From Olleya sediminilitoris (GTDB taxonomy: Bacteria > Bacteroidota > Bacteroidia > Flavobacteriales > Flavobacteriaceae): 64,000 bases of DNA. Made by a program: the position numbers and the translations under genes. Positions 1-7,146 of this stretch are shown here, in pieces. Below the pieces are notes generated by a model. The model was not told where the DNA came from. It made no database searches and saw only the letters and a list, made by a program, of their open reading frames with translations. Position 1 is the stretch's first letter. Each line of letters begins with the position of its first letter. The DNA is taken from assembly GCF_016785945.1 (NCBI RefSeq), contig NZ_JAEMEF010000002.1, positions 124,001 through 188,000 of the forward strand. The letters are read 5' to 3'.

Positions 1-5
1 GAATC

Positions 6-632
6 ATGAGAAAACAAACTCCGTTTGAAGAAAAATTAAATGCCTTAACCCATGGTATAGGAGCAGTTTTTGGTATTGTAGCTTTGGTGTTACTTATTGT
101 TTTTGAAACAAAAAAAACAGAGTTTAGTTTATTTAGTGTTATTGTTTATGGATTGTCTATAATTATACTGTTTACTGCGTCCACATTATATCATATAATT
201 ACTGACGAGAAAAAGAAACATTACTTTAGAATTGTAGATCATGTTAGCATCTACCTTTTGATAGCTGGAACATACACGCCAGTTTTACTAATTACTTTAG
301 AGCAAAGTTTGGGGTGGACATTGTTTTTTACTGTTTGGGGTATTGCTACTTTTGGAGTTGTTTTAAAACTGTTTTTTACAGGACGTTTTAATACGTTTTC
401 TACATTACTATATTTAGTAATGGGTTGGTTAATTGTATTTGATTTTAGAAATTTATCTAATATAATGGATCCAAATGGTATTGTATTATTAATGACAGGA
501 GGTTTACTGTATACCGTTGGGATTGTATTTTATGCTATAGAAAAAATACCATACAATCACGTTATATGGCATTTATTTGTACTTGGTGGAGCCATTTGTC
601 ATTTTTTTATGGTCCTATTGTATGTGGTATAA
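6..632 (+). CDS. Hemolysin III / TrhA family (PAQR) membrane protein
   Basis: A 208-residue integral membrane protein with about seven hydrophobic segments. The family signature is clear: LNALTHGIG near the N-terminus, STLYH after the second helix, DHVSIYLLIAGTYTPV in the middle and WHLFVLGGAICHF at the end. The conserved His/Asp residues (THG, YH, DH, WH...H) form the metal site of the PAQR/hemolysin III superfamily. In bacteria these proteins are linked to membrane homeostasis; true haemolysis is doubtful. Length matches the family (about 210). The stop codon abuts the stop of the convergent dehydrogenase gene, with no terminator hairpin between them. The start lies 5 bases from the window edge, so upstream context is missing. 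Confidence 0.88.
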   Translation: MRKQTPFEEKLNALTHGIGAVFGIVALVLLIVFETKKTEFSLFSVIVYGLSIIILFTASTLYHIITDEKKKHYFRIVDHVSIYLLIAGTYTPVLLITLEQSLGWTLFFTVWGIATFGVVLKLFFTGRFNTFSTLLYLVMGWLIVFDFRNLSNIMDPNGIVLLMTGGLLYTVGIVFYAIEKIPYNHVIWHLFVLGGAICHFFMVLLYVV

Positions 633-1235
633 TTAATCGTAAATTCTTATAATTTCTCCGTTTCCTTTACCTAAAACACTTCTTGCATAACCATTAACTA
701 CTTTGGTCATTGGGATAGGATTATGTCCAGGAAAATAATCTTTATACTTGTCATAAGCAGCTTCAACCATTCCAGAAGATACTACATTAACTCTAATATT
801 ATTTTCTATTTCTAAAGCAACTGCTTGCACAAAACTATGTATCGCTCCATTTACCATTGCAGCACTAGTTGTTTTTATAACAGGATCATCTGCAAGTATT
901 CCTGTAGATAAAGTTATAGATCCTTTGTTGTTTAAAAAGTGTTGCCCAATTCTTACAAGATTGACTTGACCCATTAGTTTACTTTTAATTCCGATGTAGT
1001 AATCATCTTCAGTCAAAGCATTAAAATTATCCCATTTAGCTTCGCCAGCAATACAAATTATAGCATCCAAAGGACCTGTTTTTTCAAACATAGATTGTAT
1101 GGACTTACTGTCTTCAATATTTACAGTTACATCTGCGTTGGTTCTACCTGCAATAATGATGTCATGCGAAGTTTTAAAATGAGACACTACTGTTTTTCCA
1201 ATAGTTCCGTTACCACCAATAATTAAAATTTTCAT
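633..1235 (-). CDS. Short-chain dehydrogenase-like protein with atypical active site
   Basis: A 200-residue Rossmann-fold SDR protein. The NAD(P)-binding motif GGNGTIG is at residues 7-13, the structural strand with the conserved Ser (TLSTG, Ser110) is present, and the RVNVVSSG strand follows helix 5. The usual YxxxK catalytic pair is absent: the helix reads SAAMVNGA (124-131), so no Tyr/Lys dyad can be placed. A subgroup of bacterial SDRs shows this SA..VNGA pattern; substrate is unknown. It is the last gene of a minus-strand series behind the flavodoxin-like reductase (18-nt gap), which suggests a shared redox role, but this is inference. Confidence 0.8.
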   Translation of the reverse strand: MKILIIGGNGTIGKTVVSHFKTSHDIIIAGRTNADVTVNIEDSKSIQSMFEKTGPLDAIICIAGEAKWDNFNALTEDDYYIGIKSKLMGQVNLVRIGQHFLNNKGSITLSTGILADDPVIKTTSAAMVNGAIHSFVQAVALEIENNIRVNVVSSGMVEAAYDKYKDYFPGHNPIPMTKVVNGYARSVLGKGNGEIIRIYD

Positions 1236-1253
1236 TGTTGTTTGTTTAAATTG

Positions 1254-1964
1254 TTATCTGTATTCTGGATTATCAAAGCTCCATCTTGTACCATCGTCCC
1301 AACCTTCTCTAGAGTTTCCGTAAGCAGAATATCCTTTGTTTTGCTTAAGCATATTAGCTAAATGTAATAAATTATAAGTCATGAAGGTCGTATTTCGGTT
1401 AGTGAAATCGTTGTTTTTTGCATCACTAACTTCATCTAAATAACTTGGTCCAGGACCAACTTCTCCTATCCAACCAGCATCAGCTTGAGGCGGAATAGAA
1501 TAGCCTACATGTTGTAACGCATATAAAATACCCATAGCACAATGCTTTACACCATCTTCGTTTCCTGTAATAATACAACCACCAACTTTTCCATAAAATA
1601 AATATTGGCCCTTATCATTAGTTTTACCGCTCATACTATATAACCTTTCGATTAGCTTTTGACAAACTGAAGATTTTTCGCCTAACCAAATGGGTGTACC
1701 AACAATAATAATATCTGCTTCAAAAATGCGCTCAAATAGTATTGGCCATTCATCTTTAGCAACACCTTCTTTAGTCATATCTGGTTGTACACCAAATGCG
1801 ACATCATGATCTATAAATCTAATATCATCAACAGTGACGCCTTCGTTTTTCATGATGTTTTTAGAAACATCAATCAATCCTTGAGTATGACTTTGTCTTG
1901 GAGATTGTTTTAGTGTACAATTTATGTACACAGCTTTTAGTTTTGAAAAATCTGGAGTATTCAT
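1254..1964 (-). CDS. Flavodoxin-like NAD(P)H-dependent oxidoreductase
   Basis: A 236-residue protein (from the ATG at 1964) of the NAD(P)H-dependent FMN reductase/flavodoxin-fold group. The N-terminal beta strand AVYINCTLKQSPRQS and the phosphate-binding loop region fit an FMN site, and GTPIWLGEKSS matches the second FMN loop (xGTPxW) of the family. The C-terminal part has conserved aromatic residues but no further domain. The frame is open for 13 more codons upstream to 2003; I prefer the internal ATG because the protein then begins directly before the first strand. It lies between the racemase-like gene and the SDR gene on the same strand, so it may be co-transcribed with the egt cluster. 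Confidence 0.82.
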   Translation of the reverse strand: MNTPDFSKLKAVYINCTLKQSPRQSHTQGLIDVSKNIMKNEGVTVDDIRFIDHDVAFGVQPDMTKEGVAKDEWPILFERIFEADIIIVGTPIWLGEKSSVCQKLIERLYSMSGKTNDKGQYLFYGKVGGCIITGNEDGVKHCAMGILYALQHVGYSIPPQADAGWIGEVGPGPSYLDEVSDAKNNDFTNRNTTFMTYNLLHLANMLKQNKGYSAYGNSREGWDDGTRWSFDNPEYR

Positions 1965-2048
1965 TATATGTTTTGCTTTAAGATTAGTGTTCTTAAAGTA
2001 CAAAACATAAACGATGATTAGGTTTGGTTTATAAAGACTTTAACACCT

Positions 2049-2723
2049 TTAAATATAATTTTTGAGGGCTTTTTCTATTTGAAGTAAGGCCATGTCTATA
2101 ACTATTTTAGAATCATATTTGGGACTCCAAATAGATAGTTCTGTACATGCAACAACAACACAACTCTCCTTATTGTATTTAGAAATTAAATAAGAATAGT
2201 TTGATTGGTCTGCGTCAGTTTCAGAATAATTATAAATCTGTTTACGACAATTGTCAATTGAAATTTGATCTTGTTTATTAGGAAAAGAAATAGAGATGTT
2301 TTCTTTTTTAAATAAGTCAGAAATATAACTTGACGTCATGGTGTATAAAGAACCAAATAAAGTTACCTTGTTAATGTTATGTGATTTGAGGTGTCTGATA
2401 CACAAAGTAATTGGATGTATAATTGAAACAGGTGTGTGCAACTGATCAACGGTTTCATGCAAAGTGATATTGGGTATGATGCATGAAGAAATGTTAAATT
2501 GAGTTAAACGATTAAGATGTTTGGCGACAACTGGTTTTAATACGTCAAATTGATTTGGTAAATATGGGTTTATGGTATTAAAATCAACCGAATAAGTAAT
2601 AGAAGGGAAGGTGTGATATTCTCCTTTTATAGCATGAAACTTATTGTTTAGTTGCTCAAGGTAAAATAAGGTGCTTCTGGTACCAAGTCCTAAAATGGCA
2701 ATATTTGGTTGTGAATTACTCAT
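2049..2723 (-). CDS. Aspartate/glutamate racemase-like protein, one catalytic Cys missing
   Basis: A 224-residue protein of the Asp/Glu/hydantoin racemase superfamily: N-terminal AILGLGTRST, and C-terminal VVVACTEL carrying the second catalytic Cys (Cys193). The first catalytic Cys is normally in a CNT-H motif; here the matching stretch is PNITLH (84-89), which puts Asn85 where the Cys should be (Cys81 lies four residues earlier). A cofactor-free two-base racemase is therefore unlikely. The gene overlaps the 3' end of egtD by 8 nt, so the two are translationally coupled. The role could be a lyase, an isomerase or a racemase of an amino acid linked to the thiol-histidine pathway; this is inference from position only. 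Confidence 0.8.
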   Translation of the reverse strand: MSNSQPNIAILGLGTRSTLFYLEQLNNKFHAIKGEYHTFPSITYSVDFNTINPYLPNQFDVLKPVVAKHLNRLTQFNISSCIIPNITLHETVDQLHTPVSIIHPITLCIRHLKSHNINKVTLFGSLYTMTSSYISDLFKKENISISFPNKQDQISIDNCRKQIYNYSETDADQSNYSYLISKYNKESCVVVACTELSIWSPKYDSKIVIDMALLQIEKALKNYI

Positions 2724-3666
2724 CTTTATTTAAAATATAATCTGCAAAATATTGGTTGCTATCCATTAACTTATCAATGACTTTTAATGATGTTTTTTTT
2801 AAAAAACCATTTAAGATAGCGTCATTGTATTTTCTTGAAGTTTCAGTGTGGATACGCTCGCCTTCCATAAAATGGAAAGATTTATTTAAAGCTTTAATTG
2901 TTACGGTTTGTGATTTTGTACTCACTAAATAACTTCTAGCAATACCTTCATCTTCGGTATATTCTGGTTGATGTTTAAACGTGTCAATATCAAAATTGGC
3001 ATCAAACTCTTTATTAATTCTTTCTAATAAATTTAAATTAAAACGTCTGGTAATTCCTTGACTATCATTATAAGCTGGTAAAACTATTTTTTCAGACTTT
3101 ATAAGATCTAAACCTATACATAATTTGTCATTAGCTTGTAAACTATCTGCTAATTTTGTCAGAAAATCTTGGGCTAAAATATCGTTTAAATTACCTATGT
3201 TTGATCCTAAAAATAATATAACTTTTGGATGATTAGACTGTTTTAAAGATGATAGTACATTAAAATAATCTCCTTGTTTAGGTGTTGTATTTATATTTGG
3301 TAATTCACTGTTTATACTTGATTTTAATTGGTCTAATGCATTTTGAGAAATATCTATTGGTACATAATTAAAATTATAATTAGCGGTATCTAAAGCTTTT
3401 AAAAGTTGTTTGGTTTTGGTGCCATCACCAGCACCAAGTTCTATCAATTCAAAAAAAGTGTCTTTTCTAAGTTTTAAAGTTTCAATTAGATTTTGTGTTT
3501 GATTTTTAAAAATATCAAATTCTGCTCTGGTTAAATAATACTCAGGCATATTCATGATATCAACAAAAAGTGCGTCACCAATTTTATCATAAAAATATTT
3601 AGATAATAAATATTTAGGAGTATTACTTAGGCCTTTATCGACGTCGTTTAAAAATGTGTTATTCAT
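2716..3666 (-). CDS. egtD: L-histidine N-alpha-methyltransferase (EgtD family)
   Basis: A 316-residue SAM-dependent methyltransferase of the EgtD family, which trimethylates histidine to hercynine, the first step of ergothioneine synthesis. Visible motifs: PEYYLTRAE (41-49), the SAM-binding loop ELGAGDGTKT (76-85), GSNIGN (154-159), ITRRFN, and GERIHTETSRKY near the C-terminus, which holds the conserved Glu and TSRKY element of the substrate pocket. Length matches the family (about 320). It starts 1 nt after the stop of egtB and overlaps the racemase-like gene, so the three genes form one operon. Some relatives methylate other amino acids, so the histidine assignment rests on the egtB pairing. 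Confidence 0.88.
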   Translation of the reverse strand: MNNTFLNDVDKGLSNTPKYLLSKYFYDKIGDALFVDIMNMPEYYLTRAEFDIFKNQTQNLIETLKLRKDTFFELIELGAGDGTKTKQLLKALDTANYNFNYVPIDISQNALDQLKSSINSELPNINTTPKQGDYFNVLSSLKQSNHPKVILFLGSNIGNLNDILAQDFLTKLADSLQANDKLCIGLDLIKSEKIVLPAYNDSQGITRRFNLNLLERINKEFDANFDIDTFKHQPEYTEDEGIARSYLVSTKSQTVTIKALNKSFHFMEGERIHTETSRKYNDAILNGFLKKTSLKVIDKLMDSNQYFADYILNKDE

Positions 3667-3667
3667 A

Positions 3668-4816
3668 TTATTTGGCTAGTCTAATTCCAGCGAATTGCCA
3701 CTGTGTGTGAGATTGAAAAAAATTACGGTACGTGTGTCTACTATGGTTTTTAGAAGTTGCTACTGAGGCACCACGAAGTACCATTTGATTACTCATAAAT
3801 TTACCGTTATATTCTCCAACAGCACCTTTAGCAATTTCAAAATTTGGATAGGGTAGGTAAGCAGAGTTGGTCCATTCCCAACGTTTTCCCCAATTTAAAT
3901 GTTTGGAAGCGACTTCCCATTCAAATTCAGTAGGTAATCTCATGCCTTTATAAAAAGCAAAAGCTGCAGCTTCAAAATAAGAAATATGAGATAATATTGC
4001 ATCAGGATTAACAGGTTTTAAGCCTGATAAAGTGTAATGATGCCAAGTGTTTTTTATTTTTATCCAATATAATGGTTGGGTTATTTTATTACTGTTTATC
4101 CAATGCCAACCTTCATCTAACCAATAGTTAGCAGTTTTATAACCATCTGCTTCAATAAATTCAATAAATTCTTGATTGGTTACTAATGCTTTATTGATGC
4201 TAAAGGGATGAATATATGTTTTATACATACCAAGTTCGTTATCAAAACAAAATCCATCAGTATCATGTCCAATATTGTAAACGCCTTCGGTTACATCTAA
4301 CCAACCAGTATCTGTGTTGGTATCTTCTACAAAATTAAGATCTGTATATTTTGGACAAATAGGGTTTAACGAAAACGTGTATTTTAAATCTGTAAGTAGT
4401 AATTCTTGATGTTGTTGCTCATGATTAACTCCTAAAACGGTTAATGATTTTACAGTTTCATTCTCAGTAGTTTTTAAAAGTTGGGTCATGTGTTGGTCTA
4501 CATAATCACGATATTTAAAAACAATATCAATATTTGGTCTTGTAATTAGACCTCTGTTGTGTCTTTCAATACGTTTTCCAATTGTATTATAATAGCTGTT
4601 AAAAAGATATGAATACTCATTATCAAAGATTTGATAATTTGGAGAGTAGGTTTTTAAAATCATTTCTTCAAAAAACCAAGTAGTATGCGCAATGTGCCAT
4701 TTAGGTGGACTGGCAAAAGCTGCAGATTGAGGCGTAAAATCCTCGGTTTGTAAAGGTTTGCAAAGTGTATTAGTGTATTGTCTAGTTGTTAAATATTGGT
4801 TTAAAATGTCATCCAT
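3668..4816 (-). CDS. egtB: Ergothioneine-type sulfoxide synthase (EgtB family)
   Basis: A 382-residue non-haem iron enzyme that joins oxygen, hercynine and a thiol substrate to give a sulfoxide. The N-terminal DinB_2 domain contains WHIAHTTWFFE (His44) and NHEQQHQELL (His132, His136), the expected three-His iron site. The C-terminal formylglycine-generating-enzyme-like domain contains RLPTEFEWE, WEWTNSAY, GEYNGKF and RGASVATSKNHSRHTYRNFF. The protein is shorter than mycobacterial EgtB and resembles the compact classes, some of which use cysteine directly. No egtA, egtC or PLP-type egtE is adjacent, so the lyase step is not explained here. The -7 box lies only 7 nt before the ATG. Confidence 0.88.
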   Translation of the reverse strand: MDDILNQYLTTRQYTNTLCKPLQTEDFTPQSAAFASPPKWHIAHTTWFFEEMILKTYSPNYQIFDNEYSYLFNSYYNTIGKRIERHNRGLITRPNIDIVFKYRDYVDQHMTQLLKTTENETVKSLTVLGVNHEQQHQELLLTDLKYTFSLNPICPKYTDLNFVEDTNTDTGWLDVTEGVYNIGHDTDGFCFDNELGMYKTYIHPFSINKALVTNQEFIEFIEADGYKTANYWLDEGWHWINSNKITQPLYWIKIKNTWHHYTLSGLKPVNPDAILSHISYFEAAAFAFYKGMRLPTEFEWEVASKHLNWGKRWEWTNSAYLPYPNFEIAKGAVGEYNGKFMSNQMVLRGASVATSKNHSRHTYRNFFQSHTQWQFAGIRLAK

Positions 4817-4823
4817 AGCTTCT

Positions 4824-4831
4824 CAAATATA
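4824..4831 (-). promoter_or_regulatory. Promoter -7 box of egtB, leaderless-type
   Basis: On the minus strand the sequence reads TATATTTG, a full match to the Bacteroidota -7 consensus TAnnTTTG. Only 7 nt separate it from the egtB ATG at 4816, so the transcript would have almost no 5' leader. No clear TTG -33 element is seen at the usual distance. Confidence 0.5.
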
Positions 4832-4858
4832 ATAAGGAAAAGGCTACAGATGTACTGA

Positions 4859-4912
4859 AAAGCCTAAATTTAATCTTATTTTAACTTTATTTAACCTTAA
4901 TATTTAGGCTTT
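4859..4912. repeat. Perfect 11-bp inverted repeat enclosing 11-bp direct repeats upstream of egtB
   Basis: AAAGCCTAAAT (4859-4869) and ATTTAGGCTTT (4902-4912) are perfect inverted copies. The 32 bases between them consist of three imperfect direct repeats with an 11-bp period, close to TTTAA(T/C)CTTAT. One helical turn per unit suggests regulator binding on one face of the DNA. It lies 45-95 bp upstream of the egtB start. A long AT-rich stem-loop is the alternative reading. Confidence 0.4.
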
Positions 4913-4950
4913 GTTTAAAGCTAAAAATGAAGAAAATAAAACATGAAATT

Positions 4951-4965
4951 AACCCCAAAGGGGTT
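4951..4965. other. Small hairpin AACCCC-AAA-GGGGTT in the egtB/DUF4268 intergenic region
   Basis: A 6-bp perfect GC-rich stem with a 3-nt loop in the 280-bp gap behind the DUF4268 gene. Read on the minus strand it is followed by a loose T-rich stretch, so it may be a weak terminator for DUF4268. The rest of the gap holds the inverted repeat near egtB and no convincing open frame. Confidence 0.3.
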
Positions 4966-5096
4966 GCTTAACTATTAAAATATAGTTTAATATTTTATAA
5001 TCTAAAACGCTTTTAAAAGCTTTATTGGATGTAAGTCGTAACAATTAAAAATTCCTGACAGAGAAGGGATCGTTATTTTAATATAATTTATATTAA

Positions 5097-5525
5097 TTAA
5101 CCTTCAATAACCTCTTTGTATTCATCAAAAAAGGCTTCAAATAAAGACATGTGTGTATTAAAAAACACCATAACATCTTGCCAAGAGTTTTTATTATGGA
5201 TAGATACTTTTTGCTCTAAAGGCACATAAATACGTGATATTTCTTTACCATTGTCCAAAATATATTCTTCGTTATAAATGGCTTCAGGAAGATAGTCGTC
5301 TAATAAAATAGCTTTTAAAGCAACTAATTTTTCCCAGTATTTAATACGATGTTCTAAATCATCCTCAACATCTAAAGCTACTAATGCAGTTTTATTATCA
5401 AAATGAAACTTAAAACTAAACCCTTTAAGCTTTGTATTGTATAGCAACCATTTTCTTGGAAAAGATTTACCAAAGCTGGTCCAGAAAAGCTCTTTTAGTT
5501 GTCTTGATTCTTCTTTACTAAACAT
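5097..5525 (-). CDS. DUF4268 domain-containing protein
   Basis: A 142-residue soluble protein. It resembles the DUF4268 family: N-terminal basic/aromatic segment (RQLKELFWTSFGKSF), a central GFSFKFHFDNKTALVALDVE strand pair, and the C-terminal acidic/aromatic helix ending in FFDEYKEVIEG. It has no signal peptide, membrane segment or recognisable catalytic motif. DUF4268 is related in fold to restriction-endonuclease-like proteins and is often a stand-alone housekeeping gene in flavobacteria; the function is unknown. It stands 40 nt downstream of the ZIP transporter gene on the same strand and may be co-transcribed with it. Confidence 0.75.
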   Translation of the reverse strand: MFSKEESRQLKELFWTSFGKSFPRKWLLYNTKLKGFSFKFHFDNKTALVALDVEDDLEHRIKYWEKLVALKAILLDDYLPEAIYNEEYILDNGKEISRIYVPLEQKVSIHNKNSWQDVMVFFNTHMSLFEAFFDEYKEVIEG

Positions 5526-5565
5526 GTTTTATTAACTTTTAATTATAAATAATAATTGGATAAAA

Positions 5566-6240
5566 TTAAAGAAGATATGCTAAAACAATACCTAAAATAA
5601 TGGTACTTAATTTAGCTAAATTAAATTTATGACCTTCACTACTTTCAAATAAAATAGTAGTACTAATATGTAAAAATATACCAATAACTAAAGCAGAAAC
5701 CTCATAATAATAGTTTGCAAAAAACTCAAATTGCATAGATAAAAAGACACCTAATGGAGTCATTAAAGCAAAAAGAATTAAAAAAATAAAGCATTTAACT
5801 TTGCTTATATCTGAAGCTAAAAAAAAGGTCGATAAAATTATAGCAACAGGAAGTTTATGGATAATTATACCATATATTAAATGCTCATGCGCTTCAATAG
5901 GGATACCTTCTAAAACACTATGGATACTTAAACTTATAAATAATAACCACGGAAAATCTACACGAGATTTATCAATATGTACATGTCCATGCTCTGCACC
6001 TTTAGAGAAAAACTCTAAAATGATTTGTAGTAAAATACCAATCATTATAAATAAACCTACAGGTTTACCATGACTATTGTAAACTTCTGGTAAAAAATGA
6101 AAAACGGTTGTAGATAATAAAAACGATCCACTAAAAGCTAGAAGTAATTTTAAATTACGATTTTGTTTTGGCTTAAATAATAAGACAATTAAAAACCCTA
6201 AACCAACAGATAAAATTGGAAATAAAAAATTTTGCATCAA
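5566..6240 (-). CDS. ZIP family divalent metal transporter
   Basis: A 224-residue inner-membrane protein with about eight hydrophobic segments. The transport-site motifs of the ZIP family are present: HSVLEGIPI (HSxxEG) in one helix and HKLPVAI (HKxP) in the next. A His-rich loop (EHGHVHIDK) lies between the third and fourth segments, as is usual for metal capture in ZIP proteins. Likely substrate is zinc or another divalent ion taken up into the cytoplasm. ATG codons at 6240 and 6237 are both possible starts. It begins 5 nt after the methyltransferase stop on the same strand, so the two are probably in one transcript. Confidence 0.87.
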   Translation of the reverse strand: MMQNFLFPILSVGLGFLIVLLFKPKQNRNLKLLLAFSGSFLLSTTVFHFLPEVYNSHGKPVGLFIMIGILLQIILEFFSKGAEHGHVHIDKSRVDFPWLLFISLSIHSVLEGIPIEAHEHLIYGIIIHKLPVAIILSTFFLASDISKVKCFIFLILFALMTPLGVFLSMQFEFFANYYYEVSALVIGIFLHISTTILFESSEGHKFNLAKLSTIILGIVLAYLL

Positions 6241-6245
6241 TTAAT

Positions 6246-6977
6246 TTATTTAAAAATCATAACCAAACGTTGTGATGTAGATTTGTCAAATTTACTTAAT
6301 TTATAATCTCCAAAAACATCAAGTAAATATACACCAGCTTGTTCAAATAAGGCTTTAAAATCAGATAAGCTAAAAGACTTAACACGCTCTTGAAATTGAT
6401 AATCTTCACCTTCAAAAGAAAAACTAATATCCTTAATTATATATCCATTTTCAACACGTCTTTGTTGTAAAAAGTCAATTCCGTCTACGGTTTTAACATC
6501 TTCATTAACAAGATTTTCAATTACGTAATCCGTATTCATAAAATCTATTACACCAAAACCAGAATCGTTTAAATTAGCTTTTATAGCTTTAATAGTTGCA
6601 AGATTATCAGCTTCGTTTTCAAAATAACCAAAGCTTGTAAATAAATTAAACACAGCATCAAAAGTTTCGCCGAAAGGCTCACACATATTATGAACTTTAA
6701 AATGCAAGGTGTTATTTTCAAACTGCTTAGCATGACTAATACTGTTTTCTGACAAGTCTGCACCAATCACATCATAACCAATAGCATTTAAATACACAGC
6801 ATGTCTACCTTTACCGCAAGCTAAATCTAATATTTTTCCGTTTTCAGGTACATTAAGATACTCGGTTAAATTGGACATAAACTGTTCCGCTTCGTTATGA
6901 TCTCTATCTTTATAAAGTATGTGGTAAAATGGACTATCAAACCATGATGCGTACCATTTTTTATCGTTTTTTTTCAT
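6246..6977 (-). CDS. Class I SAM-dependent methyltransferase
   Basis: A 243-residue methyltransferase (from ATG 6977) with the class I signature: GKILDLACGKGRHAVYL (SAM loop), DVIGADLS (acidic end of strand 2), and FDAVFNLFTSFGYF (motif IV). The N-terminal part is rich in aromatic residues (WYASWFDSPFYHILY), typical of small-molecule methyltransferases of this group. The substrate cannot be named. The frame stays open upstream to 7061, but those 28 codons come from the GC-rich repeat-like segment 7001-7080 and are not methyltransferase sequence, so the internal start is preferred. It is divergent from the rRNA methyltransferase gene. Confidence 0.85.
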   Translation of the reverse strand: MKKNDKKWYASWFDSPFYHILYKDRDHNEAEQFMSNLTEYLNVPENGKILDLACGKGRHAVYLNAIGYDVIGADLSENSISHAKQFENNTLHFKVHNMCEPFGETFDAVFNLFTSFGYFENEADNLATIKAIKANLNDSGFGVIDFMNTDYVIENLVNEDVKTVDGIDFLQQRRVENGYIIKDISFSFEGEDYQFQERVKSFSLSDFKALFEQAGVYLLDVFGDYKLSKFDKSTSQRLVMIFK

Positions 6978-7000
6978 ATATTTTTTTTGGGGTTTAAACT

Positions 7001-7080
7001 TCCGCTTAAGCTCCAGTTTACCAGGCTCTCGCAACTCGCTCTCTGCGAGGAGCTCAGACAAATTGCTCCATCCTTAACCC
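7001..7080. repeat. GC-rich inverted-repeat segment between divergent genes
   Basis: An 80-bp block with 43 G/C bases (54 percent) in surroundings of about one third G+C. It contains an imperfect hairpin: GCTCTCGCA (7025-7033) against TGCGAGGAGC (7044-7053), with one bulged base and a short pyrimidine-rich loop. It is open in frame with the methyltransferase on the minus strand and with a spurious 68-codon frame on the plus strand. Composition and symmetry suggest a small dispersed repeat inserted between the two promoters; no second copy was noticed in this window. Confidence 0.45.
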
Positions 7081-7118
7081 ATTTATTTGTAAAGGTCCTA
7101 TTTTCGGCAAAAATAAAG

Positions 7119-7126
7119 TATTTTTG
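7119..7126 (+). promoter_or_regulatory. Promoter -7 box of the THUMP methyltransferase gene
   Basis: TATTTTTG matches TAnnTTTG and lies 20 nt before the ATG at 7147. No TTG is found at the standard spacing for a -33 element, so the call rests on the -7 box alone. Confidence 0.45.
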
Positions 7127-7146
7127 CAAGGTAACAGACGTAAAGA

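Noticed and set aside
6978-7061. 28-codon N-terminal extension of the methyltransferase
   Set aside because: Derived from the GC-rich island and not from methyltransferase sequence.
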